The position numbers were made by a program, and so were the translations under genes. This document shows positions 33,478 through 45,100 of a DNA stretch of 64,000 nt, one piece after another. The DNA lies in assembly GCA_014898415.1 (NCBI GenBank), contig RCTD01000012.1, positions 1,364,001-1,428,000 on the forward strand, given 5' to 3'. The notes under the pieces are model-generated. The model worked only from the letters and a program-made list of their open reading frames with translations. It did no database searches and had not been told where the DNA came from. How positions within the stretch are numbered: the stretch's first letter is position 1; each line of letters opens with the position of its first letter. This stretch comes from Stromatinia cepivora (Eukaryota > Ascomycota > Leotiomycetes > Helotiales > Sclerotiniaceae).

Positions 33478-36039
33478 CGACCTTTTCTTTTTCTTGCTTT
33501 TATCACTCTTTTTGTAGCGAGCTTATGATGTCTGTATATATACACAAGAATTTTGGCGTTTTCAAATGAGGACATATTGGGGAGGAATACTATTTATTAC
33601 CTACTTATTATTACGAACGATCACGTTCTCGTTCCTATACTTTTTCTGAATGTTGTATATCGATCGGCCAACGCAGTTGGAGGGATTAACTAAAAATATA
33701 AAGCTACGATATTTTTTGGAGTCTTTATTGTGTTGTCTGTTCATGCTCTGTGCTTAGTTGTTGTGTTCTAAGACACACCCGCAAGTTGACGTCCCAAAGT
33801 TGGGATGATTATGATTTACCTCCGCGGGACCACGTTTTTTTTTTTCTTTTTATAAATAATGATCAGCGCTCAAGATTTATTGTCATGTACTTGCGATGTG
33901 AAGATCTAGATCTTTGGGATTTTCGCGCTTGAGTGAAAATGGACCTACTATTGTTACTCGTGCCAAGATTCTGTACTACTGTACTATTCAAAGAACATGA
34001 TAAGGGTTTTGGGGATCGTTTAAACATGCTATATTCAGTCAAACTATTTGGTAGGAATTTGTAGTAATTGGGAATTCATTTTCTGCGCGAGATGGAATCC
34101 TGGTGTTGCAATGTGCTCCCTGTCTCTAATATATATAGCATTCAATACACAATATATACGCAGCACTAAGAAAGCTTATCCTCTTTGAAATAAAAGTACC
34201 CCCTCAATCTCTTACCTCTTTTTCCGCTTTCCCAAAAATGAGTAGCTGATGCGTTTGCATCAAACTCCATTTCTCTCCGAATTCCCATCTAAAAAAGATA
34301 CCATCACATTTGCGAATACTCAAGAATTACCGTATTTGTATTTGTATGCGGCTTTTAATCATAGTATTAGACTTTTGCTGATGGTTGTTGCGGGATTGCA
34401 GAGATGTACCAGTGAGAGCATTTAGATTGATGGGTTTGAGATCCCGTTTGATGGGTGTTTTTTTTTTATCTCTACTCTCTACCGCGTATACTGTTCTTCT
34501 TTAATCTTTAGTCTTCTTTTTTGTCCTTGTTCTTTCTATCCTCTACACAGCATATAAGGGCCAGAAATCAACAAGTTAATATAATAAATTAATTGATCAG
34601 ATAATAACCAGCGCATTTCCCAATATCCTCCAAGTCAACCCGCGCATCTGGCCCGATGCCACTTCTATATTCCCGAGCGCTGGCTTGGTGATCAAAAGGT
34701 GTGGCTGTGGATGGAAAGGCTTTCTTGCCGTTTTCGGGCGGAGTAGGAAATTGTATTGGGCAGCAGTGTGTTTTCCCCTACCTTTTCACTATATCCTCCA
34801 TATTCCTACTCTCCCAAACTTTCCTCCCCAATCAAATTAAGAGTGAAAAGAAAAAGAAAAAGAAAAAGAAGAATTGAAAGGTACTAACGCGAATGAAAAC
34901 CAGTTTCGCACTCCGAGGATTCCGTTCAATTATCGTAACAGTAATTAGGAGATTCGTGCTGGATTTGATACCGGGACAAAGTCTTGAGTTGAGGGTTCAT
35001 ACATACGATGCCATATCTTAATAGTGCTACGGGTTAGGGATTTGTGAGGAGGTAATGCTTATGATTCTTAGCGGGCGAAGTTGAAATGGGCTGGTATGAA
35101 ATTGCTGAGAGGATTGAAGTTCAGAAGTTGGAGTTCTGGTGTTAAGCAGCAGAGCGAACGATAAAGTTGGAAGTAAGATAGGTTAGCGAGGGCGTTTTGA
35201 TGGTACTGATATTATGGGTAGTTTGAACTATTCGTCTTTCTTACTTCGTAGAAGTAGATCTATAGCTAATAAGAATCAAATTGTCTTAGAAAATCCCCCC
35301 CCCCCCCAAAAAAAACTAATTTTGGGAAGGAAGCGGTAAAGTAATATTCAAAACCTGATTCTGAAATTCAGATATATTCGATTGTAGTAAGATGTTTATC
35401 TTGTTCATCTTGTACTATATTATCGTACTTGTTTAATAATGAGATCGAAAAAGCTTAAACAACCCGCTACTTAACAATTTCCACATAGGGTTAGCGTTGA
35501 GTAGTGGCAGGGCTGAGACCTTCAGATCGGTACGATCGGTATATCTAATCCTTAAATCCGTGACATAAATTCCCTTATTAATTTTGATTTTCTATTCTTT
35601 TCTGACCAATGAATTATTTATTACATTAGAAATAAATTAGATGATAGGATTAAGAAATAGTTAGAGCTTTAATCGTGTATCAGTGTTTCGTACTTTGTGC
35701 TCTGGAGCCGTTGTTGGGCATTTGATGTTTTCCTCCTTTGCATTTGAATGGTTTTCAGAATTTCCCTTTTTCACTCAACTGACGACCCTCTCTCAAATCA
35801 TGCCGTATACCCGGATGGATGGCAGCTCCGCGCTCAATAAGTTTGAACGTTGTCAATTTATCCCGCAATGCACTCAACGTCGCCCCACCAAACGATTACA
35901 AATGCAACTTTTCCCAAACCGGGGTTACCGTCTGATTCAATAATATAAGAAGTCCTGAACTTCTTCGACCAACCATAGTTTCCCTATCAGACTCTGATTC
36001 TACCCTACAATACACCTCCAATACAATCCAAAATTCAAA
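33478..36039. other. intergenic, 2.5 kb, no gene seen
   Basis: Contains poly-T and A/G-rich tracts (GAAAAA repeats at about 34850-34872, C-run followed by A-run near 35297-35316). No open frame with coding character or splice support. The last part is the promoter of the flavin oxidoreductase. Confidence 0.55.
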
Positions 36040-37260
36040 ATGGCTTCATTCGAAACCCCCGTCCAAGATCCCCCAGCGGGAACCGCCCTGTCCGCAAACC
36101 CTCCCACCATTTTCACTCCGCTCACCATCCGCGATGTCACGTTTCAAAATCGCATCTGGTTATCTCCTATGTGCATGTACAGTGCAAATGATGGACACCT
36201 TACTGACTTCCATCTTGTCCACTACGGTGCCTTTGCTTATCGCGGAGTTTCCCTAACTCTTGTCGAAGCCACCGCTGTCCGTCCCGAAGGTCGAATCACT
36301 CCAGGTTGCGCTGGACTTTGGCAAGATTCTCAGATAGCTGGATTTAAACGTGTGGTGGATTACGCGCATAGTCAAGGGCAGATTATTGGAATTCAGTTGG
36401 CGCATGCTGGAAGGAAAGCTAGTATGGTGGCACCATGGATGGTGCCTAGAGGTGTTGCTGAAGAAAGTACCGGAGGATGGCCGAAGGGGGTTAAGGGTAT
36501 GAGTGCTATAAAGTGGGGTGAAGGGTATGCGGAGCCCAATGAAATGACACTTGAGGATATTCAAGATGTGATTGATGGATTCCGGGACTCGGCTAAGAGA
36601 GCTCTGGAGGCAGGATTTGATGTCATTGAAATTCATTCTGCCCATGGATATTTGTTGCATTCTTCTTTGAGTCCGGTTTCGAATAAGAGAACGGATCATT
36701 ATGGAGGAAGCTGGGAGAATCGCACGAGGCTCTTGATTGAGGTCATTAAAGCTGTGAGAAGTGTCATTCCGGATGGCATGCCTTTGTTGCTCAGAATTAG
36801 TTCCACGGAATGGAGGCAAGATGGTGTTGAGACTTGGGACATTCCAGACACTATCAAATTAGCAAAGTTACTTCCGGCACTTGGAGTTGATTTACTCGAT
36901 GTCAGTTCAGCAGGCAACTCTCCCGCCCAAATTCTAGGGGCGCATACCGAATATCAGGTTTCTATCGCAGGGCAAATCCGTGCAGCATTGTTCGAGGAAG
37001 GGATCAAAAATCTGAAGATTGGTTGTGTGGGCATGATTACAGAAGCTCAGCCCGCAAAATCACATTTGCAGGAAGGAGAGGAAACAGTGGATGTTAAGGA
37101 TGAACAGGGGAAGATCGCTAAGGCGGATGTGGTTTTGGTTGCTAGAAAGTTTTTGAGAGAACCCGAGTGGGTTATTAAAGTGGCTCTTGAATTAGGCGTT
37201 GATGTTCGTTTGCCAGTCCAGTATTCGAGGGCGGGTTTCATGATGGGAACTACTATCTAG
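36040..37260 (+). CDS. NADH:flavin oxidoreductase, class III Old Yellow Enzyme (YqjM-like)
   Basis: An intronless frame of 406 residues from an AAAATGGCT start. Residues SPMCMYS (Cys45, Tyr47) match the class III signature near FMN; HAGRK at 122-126 and EIHSAHGYLLH (His199, His202, Tyr204) carry the substrate-binding and proton-donor residues; SNKRTDHYGG follows. The C-terminal half has the TIM-barrel phosphate-binding stretch (LDVSSAGN; IGCVGMITEA; ADVVLVARKFLREPEW). These enzymes reduce activated C=C bonds with NAD(P)H in the cytosol. It stands alone, not in an obvious cluster. No odd feature; the family length (about 370-410) fits. Confidence 0.93.
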   Translation: MASFETPVQDPPAGTALSANPPTIFTPLTIRDVTFQNRIWLSPMCMYSANDGHLTDFHLVHYGAFAYRGVSLTLVEATAVRPEGRITPGCAGLWQDSQIAGFKRVVDYAHSQGQIIGIQLAHAGRKASMVAPWMVPRGVAEESTGGWPKGVKGMSAIKWGEGYAEPNEMTLEDIQDVIDGFRDSAKRALEAGFDVIEIHSAHGYLLHSSLSPVSNKRTDHYGGSWENRTRLLIEVIKAVRSVIPDGMPLLLRISSTEWRQDGVETWDIPDTIKLAKLLPALGVDLLDVSSAGNSPAQILGAHTEYQVSIAGQIRAALFEEGIKNLKIGCVGMITEAQPAKSHLQEGEETVDVKDEQGKIAKADVVLVARKFLREPEWVIKVALELGVDVRLPVQYSRAGFMMGTTI

Positions 37261-37794
37261 AAGGATAGATGAATGGATAAGAATATAGATATAGATATAA
37301 CAGGAGTTGATATGCTGATATAGATTGGACCAACAAATTTTTCTATTTGTCTATAAAAAATCTAAATTCTATGAAATTTTTCAGATGATTTTCCTCGCAC
37401 CAAATTCTGCACCCCAAATTCCCACCAATATTACCCTCACTAGGTACTCTCAACACTACTCAATCCGCCCCTCGATGTGAGTGTGTCCGGTGGTCCGGGC
37501 TGCGGTCCGGTGTGGGGTCCTCTGAGTTTTGAATTCTTGAACATGCTTCGATCATTTTGCTGAAATTCTTGATTTATGTAATTTAAAAATTCCCAACAAT
37601 TTCAATATCTAAAAGCCCCCACTATTGACGATTGCAATGCGAACTACCGGGCACTCTCTCCGACATACATTCCTTCCCATCCATATTAACGCCCCGCCTT
37701 TTTCACCCCACATAATTAAAGACTCCTCCATTCAACATTTTCCGCTCTCACACCCTTCACAATTCCCCGCTCTCATAACCTCAATCTCCTCAAA
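37261..37794. other. intergenic, no gene seen
   Basis: Terminator region of the flavin oxidoreductase and promoter of the dehydrogenase gene. The last 150 bases are C/T-rich, as in many fungal 5' leaders. Confidence 0.5.
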
Positions 37795-38972
37795 ATGCCC
37801 GCCCCGCTCCTAACCGGGGAAACCATCATCTACTTAGACTCCAACTACCACCCCCTCCCCGCGACCTTCTTCCCAACCCCGCACACCTACACCCCCTACC
37901 CCTACACCCCCCTCCCACTTATCCCTGAGCGCCTCAAGCCCGCCACCATCCTCCTCACCTCCCTCTGTCCCCTCACGTGCGAACCCTCTCCGCTCTCCCC
38001 CCAGGCCAACTAAAACTCATAATCATCACCTCCGTCGGTACAAACCATGTCGATCTTACCTATTGCACTGAAAACGGAATCCAAGTCTCCAATATGCCAG
38101 ATACGAATACGGAGACGGTGGCTGAACATGCTATTGCGCTTTATTTTGCGGTGAAGAGGGATGTGGTTAATATGCATGAGTGGACTTTGAGGGGTAAGGA
38201 GTGGGGGAGGAAGGGGACGGGGATTCTGGATATGAATACGTTGGATGGGGGTGGGGCGAGGGAGTGTAAGAGTGAGGTGTTGGGGATTGTGGGGGGTGGG
38301 AAGATTGGTAGGGATTTTTTTCTTTGGTTTTTGACGTAGATCCCAGTCTAAATATCAGGGACTTTTGTGTCTCTCGAGGCGCTGTCGCTCGACTCCCAGA
38401 TTAGGAGTTTCCTACTTATCGGAATGGTGTGAATTAAACTGAACAAAAACAATAAAACTAACACAGAACCAGGGACCGCAATATCAAACCTCTGCAAAGC
38501 CCTCGGAATGAAAGTCCTCATCTCAGAACACAAATCCATACCCAAAGAACAAACCCGACCCAGTCGAACACCCTTTTCCGAAATCCTGACCCAATGCACA
38601 ACGATTATTCTCTCCTGCCCGCTATCCCCCTCAACCCAAAACCTAATTTCCGCGTCTGAACTCTCACTCATGCGTCGCGACGCCATATTAATTAACGTCG
38701 CACGCGGAGGAGTGGTGAATGAAGCCGATCTTGCGGATGCGTTGGATAGGGGAGAGATCTTGGGGGCTGCAACGGATGTTTTTGAGAAGGAACCGGTGGA
38801 GAGAGGGGAAAGTGCGTTGGTTAGGGGAGAGGGAGAGCAGAGGGTTAGGAATTTAATTGTTAGTCCGCATGTGGCGTGGTTTGGGAGGGAGAGTCAGGAG
38901 AAATGTGTTAAGGCTATTGGAGAGATTTTTGAGGGCTTTTTGAGAGGTGAGAAGGTTAATTGTGTGGCTTGA
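37795..38972 (+). pseudogene. D-isomer-specific 2-hydroxyacid dehydrogenase with one frameshift
   Basis: ATG 37795 opens MPAPLLTGETIIYLDSNY and is coding-like to LTS near 37970. The frame must then gain one base at about 37978 (CTCACG|TGCGA) to continue RTLSALPPGQLKL and ITSVGTNHVDLTYC. After the Rossmann motif GIVGGGKIG a 165-nt intron (38308-38472, branch AACTAAC) leads to exon 2 with NVARGGVVNEADLADAL (catalytic Arg), VFEKEP (Glu) and SPHVAW (His), so all catalytic residues are present. A one-base deletion in an otherwise sound gene could be a sequencing error; if real, the protein is cut after about 70 residues. The family covers glyoxylate/hydroxypyruvate and phosphoglycerate-type reductases. 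Confidence 0.8.
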
Positions 38973-39642
38973 GGGGGAGGGGATAGAGATGACGTTCGCC
39001 TATATTTCATTAAGTAGAGTATATAATGCCAATGACATTCTAGCAAGAAAATTGTCGCAAATTCTCTAGGTAGCAGAATATTCATAATGCAAAATCCCGC
39101 CTACCAATCATTTACACCATGTTTCTAGAGAAGTTTATTTTCTCAACAAAATTATATATAACGGGTTCTGTAACCTCTAACAATTATTATTGCTGAAATT
39201 AAGTAAACGATATATTACATTTAAATCCACCTAATAAAACAATCAATACATTTAGATACAGAGTAGTTTACTAATAAAGCGATATAGGAATAGATATTCT
39301 AAATGATTTATCAAGCAATCATTGGAGAAATTCAAAATATTGTGGGGATTCGCTTGAATTGTATTAATATGACATCATTTAAGGTAAAACCTCCTTTTTC
39401 AATTTGTTGCTTGCTCGCTTAGGAATACCACCGTGACATTTATACAACATCTAATTTCGTAGCTATTTTCAATCGTATTTAACATCATCGTGCAACTCAT
39501 CCGGCGTTTGATTCTGTCAAGCATGAGCTTCGACCTCATGAATTACATTTACCAATAGTCAGTCCACTTTTATATAAATGATATAGTATATTAACCAATC
39601 GTCTCCTCTCACCCCAGCATAACTAGCCATCAGTGATACACA
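38973..39642. other. convergent intergenic region, no gene seen
   Basis: Shared 3' region of the dehydrogenase (plus) and TRAPPC13-like gene (minus). AT-rich at 39080-39330. Confidence 0.55.
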
Positions 39643-40882
39643 TCACGAAACCCTAATCCCCAGATTTCCCGTACTCAAAAATCCCTTATTCCCCATCGCA
39701 CCTCTCCATCCTATACTCAGCACTCCGAATATCAACCTTCCATCTACAATTTCGCTTTCTTTTTCACTCTCTCCCTCTACACCCTCCTTTTCGTCCTCAG
39801 GATCCTTTTCCTCAACCAAAAAGCAAACTTGACGAATATCTCCTGGTGCTAATACTGGTCTCTCTAATTCTGCCTCTCCTCCCCCATTTTCCTTTTCCGA
39901 ATCAGAAACTATAATCTCCCAATTTAAACTCGTAGCAATAAATCCTTTTGTGGTAGTTAAATGAACTAAAGTCAAAGTAATAGGGTTATCTTCTGTGATA
40001 TTTTCTAATTGAGCTTCCAGTGCGTAGCTTCTTTTACGTTTTGTTTCTTTAGATGGGGAGGTTGATGGAATGGATGTTGATGAGCGATTCGAAGAGGTAG
40101 ATTTCAGGGATGGTAATGTACCAGTTTTGGTACGAACAACGAGACAGCCTTTACAGATAAATTGGTATAGCTTGCGGAATGTGCGGGTGCGAGGGGGAGA
40201 CGAAGGAGAAGATTCAGTATAGGTGACTGTGACGGCTAGAACGTGAGCTCCTTCTTCTTTGAGGTCGAAATGAAGAACTTTTTGGAGCGAGGTCTGAGAA
40301 ATAGTTTGTATTTCTGGAGTTTCTTCTACAGATGTAGACGTTGGAGGTGATGGGGAAGGACCCGAGAGAGGAAGTGAGATGGGGTTTGGTGTAGAAGGGA
40401 TTTTCATTTCCGCGCTGAGAGTTATATTTGATATTATCTTAGTGGTATTGGGTGAGGTCGCGATATCCGGAGAGGTGTGGGTTTCAGCGAGTTGGGAAAG
40501 AGGAGGAAGTTCATTATTAGCGCAAAGAGTACAACTAAACGTCTCCCCTACATACGCAGATCCGAAAGCTGGAGGAAGTGTGAGAAGCGGCGAGAGAATA
40601 AAGTTCGAAGGAGTGGGAGTTGGGTATGCGAGGGAGGCTGAGGGCGCCGGAAGGCTGAGATTTGGAGGTGGTGAAGGGGATGGTGTGGGAAGTGGATGTT
40701 GAATTGAGAGGGATGGGCGTGATAGTCTGTGGCCGACCAATTAGTATCTGACGCTACTGCTTCATTCATGTAGAAGGTAATTCATAAATAAAAACAAACA
40801 TAACATACCTCAAAACCTTCAGACTGACAGAATGGGGTTCCTTCACCCCATCCAGGGTCGATGTAACCCTTTGATGCGCCAT
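39643..40882 (-). CDS. TRAPPC13-like (DUF974) TRAPP complex subunit
   Basis: Exons 40882-40809 and 40726-39643 give 385 residues (intron donor GTATGT, branch ATACTAAT). The hallmark of the family, LPPAFGSAYVGETFSCTLCANN, is at about residues 75-100, followed by a Ser/Pro/Thr-rich segment, LQKVLHFDLKEEGAHVLAVTVTY, and a C-terminal beta-rich part (QLENITEDNPITLTLVHL; PGDIRQVCFLVEE). TRAPPC13 belongs to the TRAPPIII tethering complex acting in ER-Golgi traffic and autophagy. Insertions rich in Pro/Ser and Glu/Lys are usual for fungal members. No oddity in reading frame. Confidence 0.85.
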
Positions 40883-41291
40883 CTTTGAGTAGGTGTATTT
40901 TGTCTCGACTCTATCTCATATATCCCATAGACCAAGCTCCACTCAAAACATCAATCGTAATCTTGTATTTTCTGTTGTGATAAATCTTCGTTCTCAATTC
41001 TAAAATTCGAAGCTCAAATCATGCAAGGTCAACGTCACAACAGACATCTCATTAATTCCTGCCACCCCCCACCGCTTTCTTATCGCTAGTTCATTTGCTT
41101 ATCATCGCGCCGCGGCTAAAGTCCTCTAACATATTTTCAGGTCCAATCACTCGTCATCACACTTTTTTTCATAAGATTATTTTAAAGTCAAAGTCAGAAA
41201 ATACAAACCTCTATCTTATTACATTACACCAATATCTATTTCATATAACCCATAAATTCCAATCCCATCACATCTTTAACATCCAATCAAA
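40883..41291. other. divergent promoter between TRAPPC13-like and SET genes
   Basis: About 410 bases shared upstream DNA, C/T/A-rich on the plus strand near 41200-41290. No gene. Confidence 0.5.
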
Positions 41292-42389
41292 ATGAACCAT
41301 ACCAATTCTTCTCCCCCCCAAGAAACGCCCCAAAAACCACCCCAACAAACTACCCAAGGAATCCCCCTATCCCGATCTAGCAGCTTAACCCTAATCCTCA
41401 ACACACCCAAAGGTCCGTCAGCATCCATATCCAAACCAAATAATCAATAACTACCACCGACCTTCCACTTCCCACCTTCCGCCTCCCATCTACACCGACC
41501 AGCCCTCCCAATTCCCAATTCCCAAACCACACATCACCGTATCACCCCATCACTAAACTAACCCCCCACCCAACCCACCAGGCCGAGGAATATTCGCCTC
41601 CCAAGACATACCCGCGCGTAGCATCCTAGAAGTATGTCCAGTCCTAGTCCTCGATCCCGTCAAGGACCAAAACCACATTAGGAAAACAGAGTTATATCAT
41701 TATACCTAGTGAGTTTTTGCCCTTCACCCCCTCTTCCCCCTCGCTTGTTTTTTCTCTACACATAATTAGTTCTATACTGTATAAACTCAGACATAAGAGA
41801 TTGGAAAAGTCAGTCCCAGAATTTTGGGTAGTGAAAAATTCTATCTTCACTTTTTAATCCTCGTAGAGCTAGTTGAATATTCTGGTTCAGATGATCTGGA
41901 TGTTTGGTTTGTATCATTATAGGCAACCTAATTCATTGACTGGGACGAGAGGTAAAACCTTTAAGAACTTAGAAAGCTTAGACTCTTTCCATCTTCTATT
42001 GCTGAGTTTATACGGTATATGTGATTATGTAATTGTAGAGGCAGGTTTTGCTGATGAGGAGGGATTCTAGTAATTGGCCTTATACACCCAAGACCGAAAG
42101 CTCATGTAATGGCACAAATGGAGGCCCGATGCCACCGACGACGACCCAGGCCGTTATTCTTGGCTTAGGTAGCATGTTTAATCATTCCACGTTACATCAA
42201 AATGTTGGGTGGGAAAGGGACGTCAAAAATCTCCTTATTACATACACTGCACTGAGGGATATCAAAGAAGGAGAGGAATTATGTATATCGTATGGATCAA
42301 GGTTAACATTCAAGGACGCTGAGGCAGATGCATTGAACGAAGTCGAGGACGAGAACGAGATATTTAGAAGAATTGAGTTGATTGATTGA
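41292..42389 (+). CDS. small SET-domain protein
   Basis: Exons 41292-41412, 41582-41708 and 42071-42389 give 188 residues; phases 1 and 2 close. After a Pro/Gln-rich N-terminus (about 40 residues) the SET fold starts with GRGIFASQDIPARSILEVCPVL, then YNWPYTPK, LGLGSMFNHS (the NH-S/C pseudoknot motif), ALRDIKEGEELCISYG (the GEE-x3-YG end). The cofactor and lysine channel motifs are thus present. The length matches short fungal SET proteins of the Set7/post-SET-less type; the substrate may be histone or non-histone. Intron 1 has an unusual GTCCGT donor; intron 2 is 362 nt, long for this window. Confidence 0.78.
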
Positions 42390-42594
42390 CCATTTCTTTC
42401 CTTTCCCATTTTGATGCATGATGCTAGCTATGTGATTGAGATGTGTTACAGGGCATTCTAAAATGCCCTGTACCAAATGTACTCTAAACCTTGTCAGTAC
42501 GAGAGAAAAGTATCCATAATTTTCGACGGTGAACACCCATGGAGCAATTGCAAAATGTCATTGCGACGGACAATGGACATTGAGAAAAGAGCGT

Positions 42595-44676
42595 TCACAT
42601 TCCGGGTGGAGGTGGGACGGCGCTGTAACCGTTATTACTTCCTGGTGGCGGACCTGATGGTGGAGGAGGAGCCTAAAGTTCCAAGGTTAGTTTCTCTCAA
42701 TTTTGATTTTGACTGCCCGTTTTTTTTTTCAGTAACAGGGCAGTCTTGCAAACCTAGCTTCTAAAACTGGATTAAGAAGATATGGACTGAGAAATCTTTA
42801 TACATACCGATCCACCAGGTGGTGGGGGTGGTGTCTCACTTGGAGGTGGTGGAGGACCTGAACCAGGAGCACCCTGTTGTTGCTGTTGATATTGAGCCAT
42901 GGCTGCCATGTACTGCTGATAGTATTGAACGTATGCCTCATACCCACCATATTGAGCATAAGGATCAGCACCTGTAGCATAGTATTGAGCAGCATGTGTT
43001 GAGCCATAGTCTCCAGGAGTTGAAGGGCTGCCTGCGTTAGGAGTGTTGGGAGCTGGTGATTTGTTATAGTTATTGTATCCGCCGCCATACGAGTTAGATC
43101 TGTCTGGGGCCCGATCACCGTAGCCTCTCTCTCCCGAGTAACCGGTGCTTTGGCCGCCATAACCACGTTGTTGAGGTGGACGAGCCTTGAATTCCTCATA
43201 TTGCTCTCGAACATTCTTGAGAAGATCCTCACAAAGCTCTTTGGCCTTTTGCACCTCATTTGGATCGGGACCACTGGAATAGTATTAGCAGGATGCGCGA
43301 GCGATACGAACAACATAAACTTACGCAACGTGGAGGTACATATCCTCATCACTCTCACGACCGGTGCCATGCTCCATGAAACCAGAACCACGTCCCTTGA
43401 TTTGAACACGACATCTAGTTTCCTGTTGGATATGCTTTACGTAAGCTCCGCCATGACCAACGACTTGAGCACGAAGGTTAAAGCCCGGAATAGGTTCGAA
43501 ATCAATGGCAATCTTCTCCTCGGGCCATTTGCGCTGTGTCTTTTGTTAGCAACCTGCATTCATTTCGTCTAGAAGAGAAAACCCACTCTTCCAAACTCGT
43601 CTCTCTCAACTTGTTCAGGTTCGCGTCTACGGAATCGACGTTCATCAACTAAGTTAGGAAGTTCCTGCTTCATTAGTTCTTCGATCTTTTGAACCGCTTG
43701 CTCGAGGCCTCGCTTGGTTTGACTCGTAACGTGGAGATAAAGCGGGGGATTCTAAACATATTTATCAGATCGATTTTTCAAGTATTGTAGTTGAGGGAAT
43801 GACTTACAGCAGCCGTAGCCATGCTCTTATCCGGATAATAATTTCCTCGTGTGGTGACATCTTAAAAAGTCAACATTAAAATCTCTAAAAAATGATGAGT
43901 TGTAGGTATAGCATACCAGCGCCGGTTTCTTCCTTAATCTAGATGTCACGCAGCGGAGGTCAGCAGATGCCAAAAGGGTATATGTGTGTGATGCTATTCG
44001 CGCTTCAGGTAAGCTTGAAAGTCTCCGCACACAATAATGATATTACTTTGAAAAGTGAGGGAGAGAATATAGAGAGATGATTCATGGCTAGACCTATGAA
44101 GAAAGCCTGATGTATCAGTGGAGTATAACACAAGGAGTATTTACCATCTTTTGAGTAGAACCTTTAGTCAGTGTATAACGGTTTCGCAAATCGTTGACTT
44201 CGATATCTTTGATATAATCGCCATCTGCGATGTACATCTCACCATTAATATTGCTTGCACTGTTACCTGCTCCGGGTCCTGGGGTTCCTGGAGATGCTGA
44301 CTTTCCAACTGGACTTTCAGCTGCGCGGATAGGTGGCACATCGGCATGTTGAATCCCTTTCTTAGCTTGAATTTGAGCATTAATTTTCGCAGCAGCAGCA
44401 GCTATGAAACAACTAATTAGCATCGATATATCAAAGGTAGTTATAAGATATGTATGTACCTGCAGCGGCAGCTGGATCTGCACCTCCTTTCTTTGCGGAT
44501 TCTGGAGCTGGGCTACGAGAAGTGCGTCGTCCAAGGGGAGATCTGCTTCGTCTTGACTCTACCTTTCTCGCAGGTGGTGATCTTGAACGTCTATCGAATC
44601 TGGAGGTTCTCTTCGGCTCAGGCTCCTTTTGATCGAAGCGCGACCTTTTTGCTGTGCGACGCTCAGTATCATCCAT
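42595..44676 (-). CDS. KH-domain RNA-binding protein (KHDC4/BLOM7-like splicing factor)
   Basis: Eight exons on the minus strand give 488 residues: 44676-44460, 44401-44145, 43938-43917 (22 nt), 43860-43808, 43751-43587, 43533-43325, 43273-42808 and 42672-42595. The N-terminus is Arg/Ser-rich (RRSRSPPARK). Then DIEVNDLRNRYTLTKGSTQK, DVTTRGNYYPDKSMA, and a KH domain with FNLRAQVVGHGGAYVKHIQQ (GxxG region) and RVQIKGRGSGF. The C-terminus is Gly/Tyr/Gln/Pro-rich (YAQYGGYEAYVQYYQQYM; PPPPGM end). This order matches the conserved KHDC4 family that acts in pre-mRNA splicing in the nucleus. The last exon is found by extending past an open stop: donor GTATGT at 42807, branch AAACTAAC, acceptor at 42673. 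ATG 44676 starts MDDTERRT. Confidence 0.85.
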
Positions 44677-45100
44677 TTTGATAATTAGTGTTGCTTATAG
44701 GTTGAAGTAAAGATTGATCGTTATGATGAGATATGATAACGTCCCTCGGATTATAAATGTAGATAGACACAATGTATTGTTACAATCAATTCAAGGTAAC
44801 ATTACTAGGTACCTAGTAAATTTGTGAGGCTGAACTTTATTTCGAGTTTTTGTGCTGGCTGTTTAGTGACAAGGATTTGGTGCACCGACAGGAACTCCAA
44901 GACGCTAAATATCTGGGGTTAACATACAAAGGTCGGCAAATGCCGTAGGGAACAAATTCAATATTTTGTGCGGTATCGGTGCTTGAATTTATTAGACCGT
45001 CACTTCTTCTGAGTCAAAACAACCTTCTCATTTTTTGAGATAGGAAAAAGAAGCATTAATAATTTTTTGAAGAAGCATTGGATAGTGTTTATTATCCAAT
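44677..45100. promoter_or_regulatory. bidirectional promoter region of the KH gene and ilv6
   Basis: The 424 bases separate divergent starts. GATAA/TGATAA words occur near 44735; no Gcn4-type TGACTC site is clear, though GAGTCAAAA at 45010 is the reverse complement of a near match (TTTTGACTC). Confidence 0.45.
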
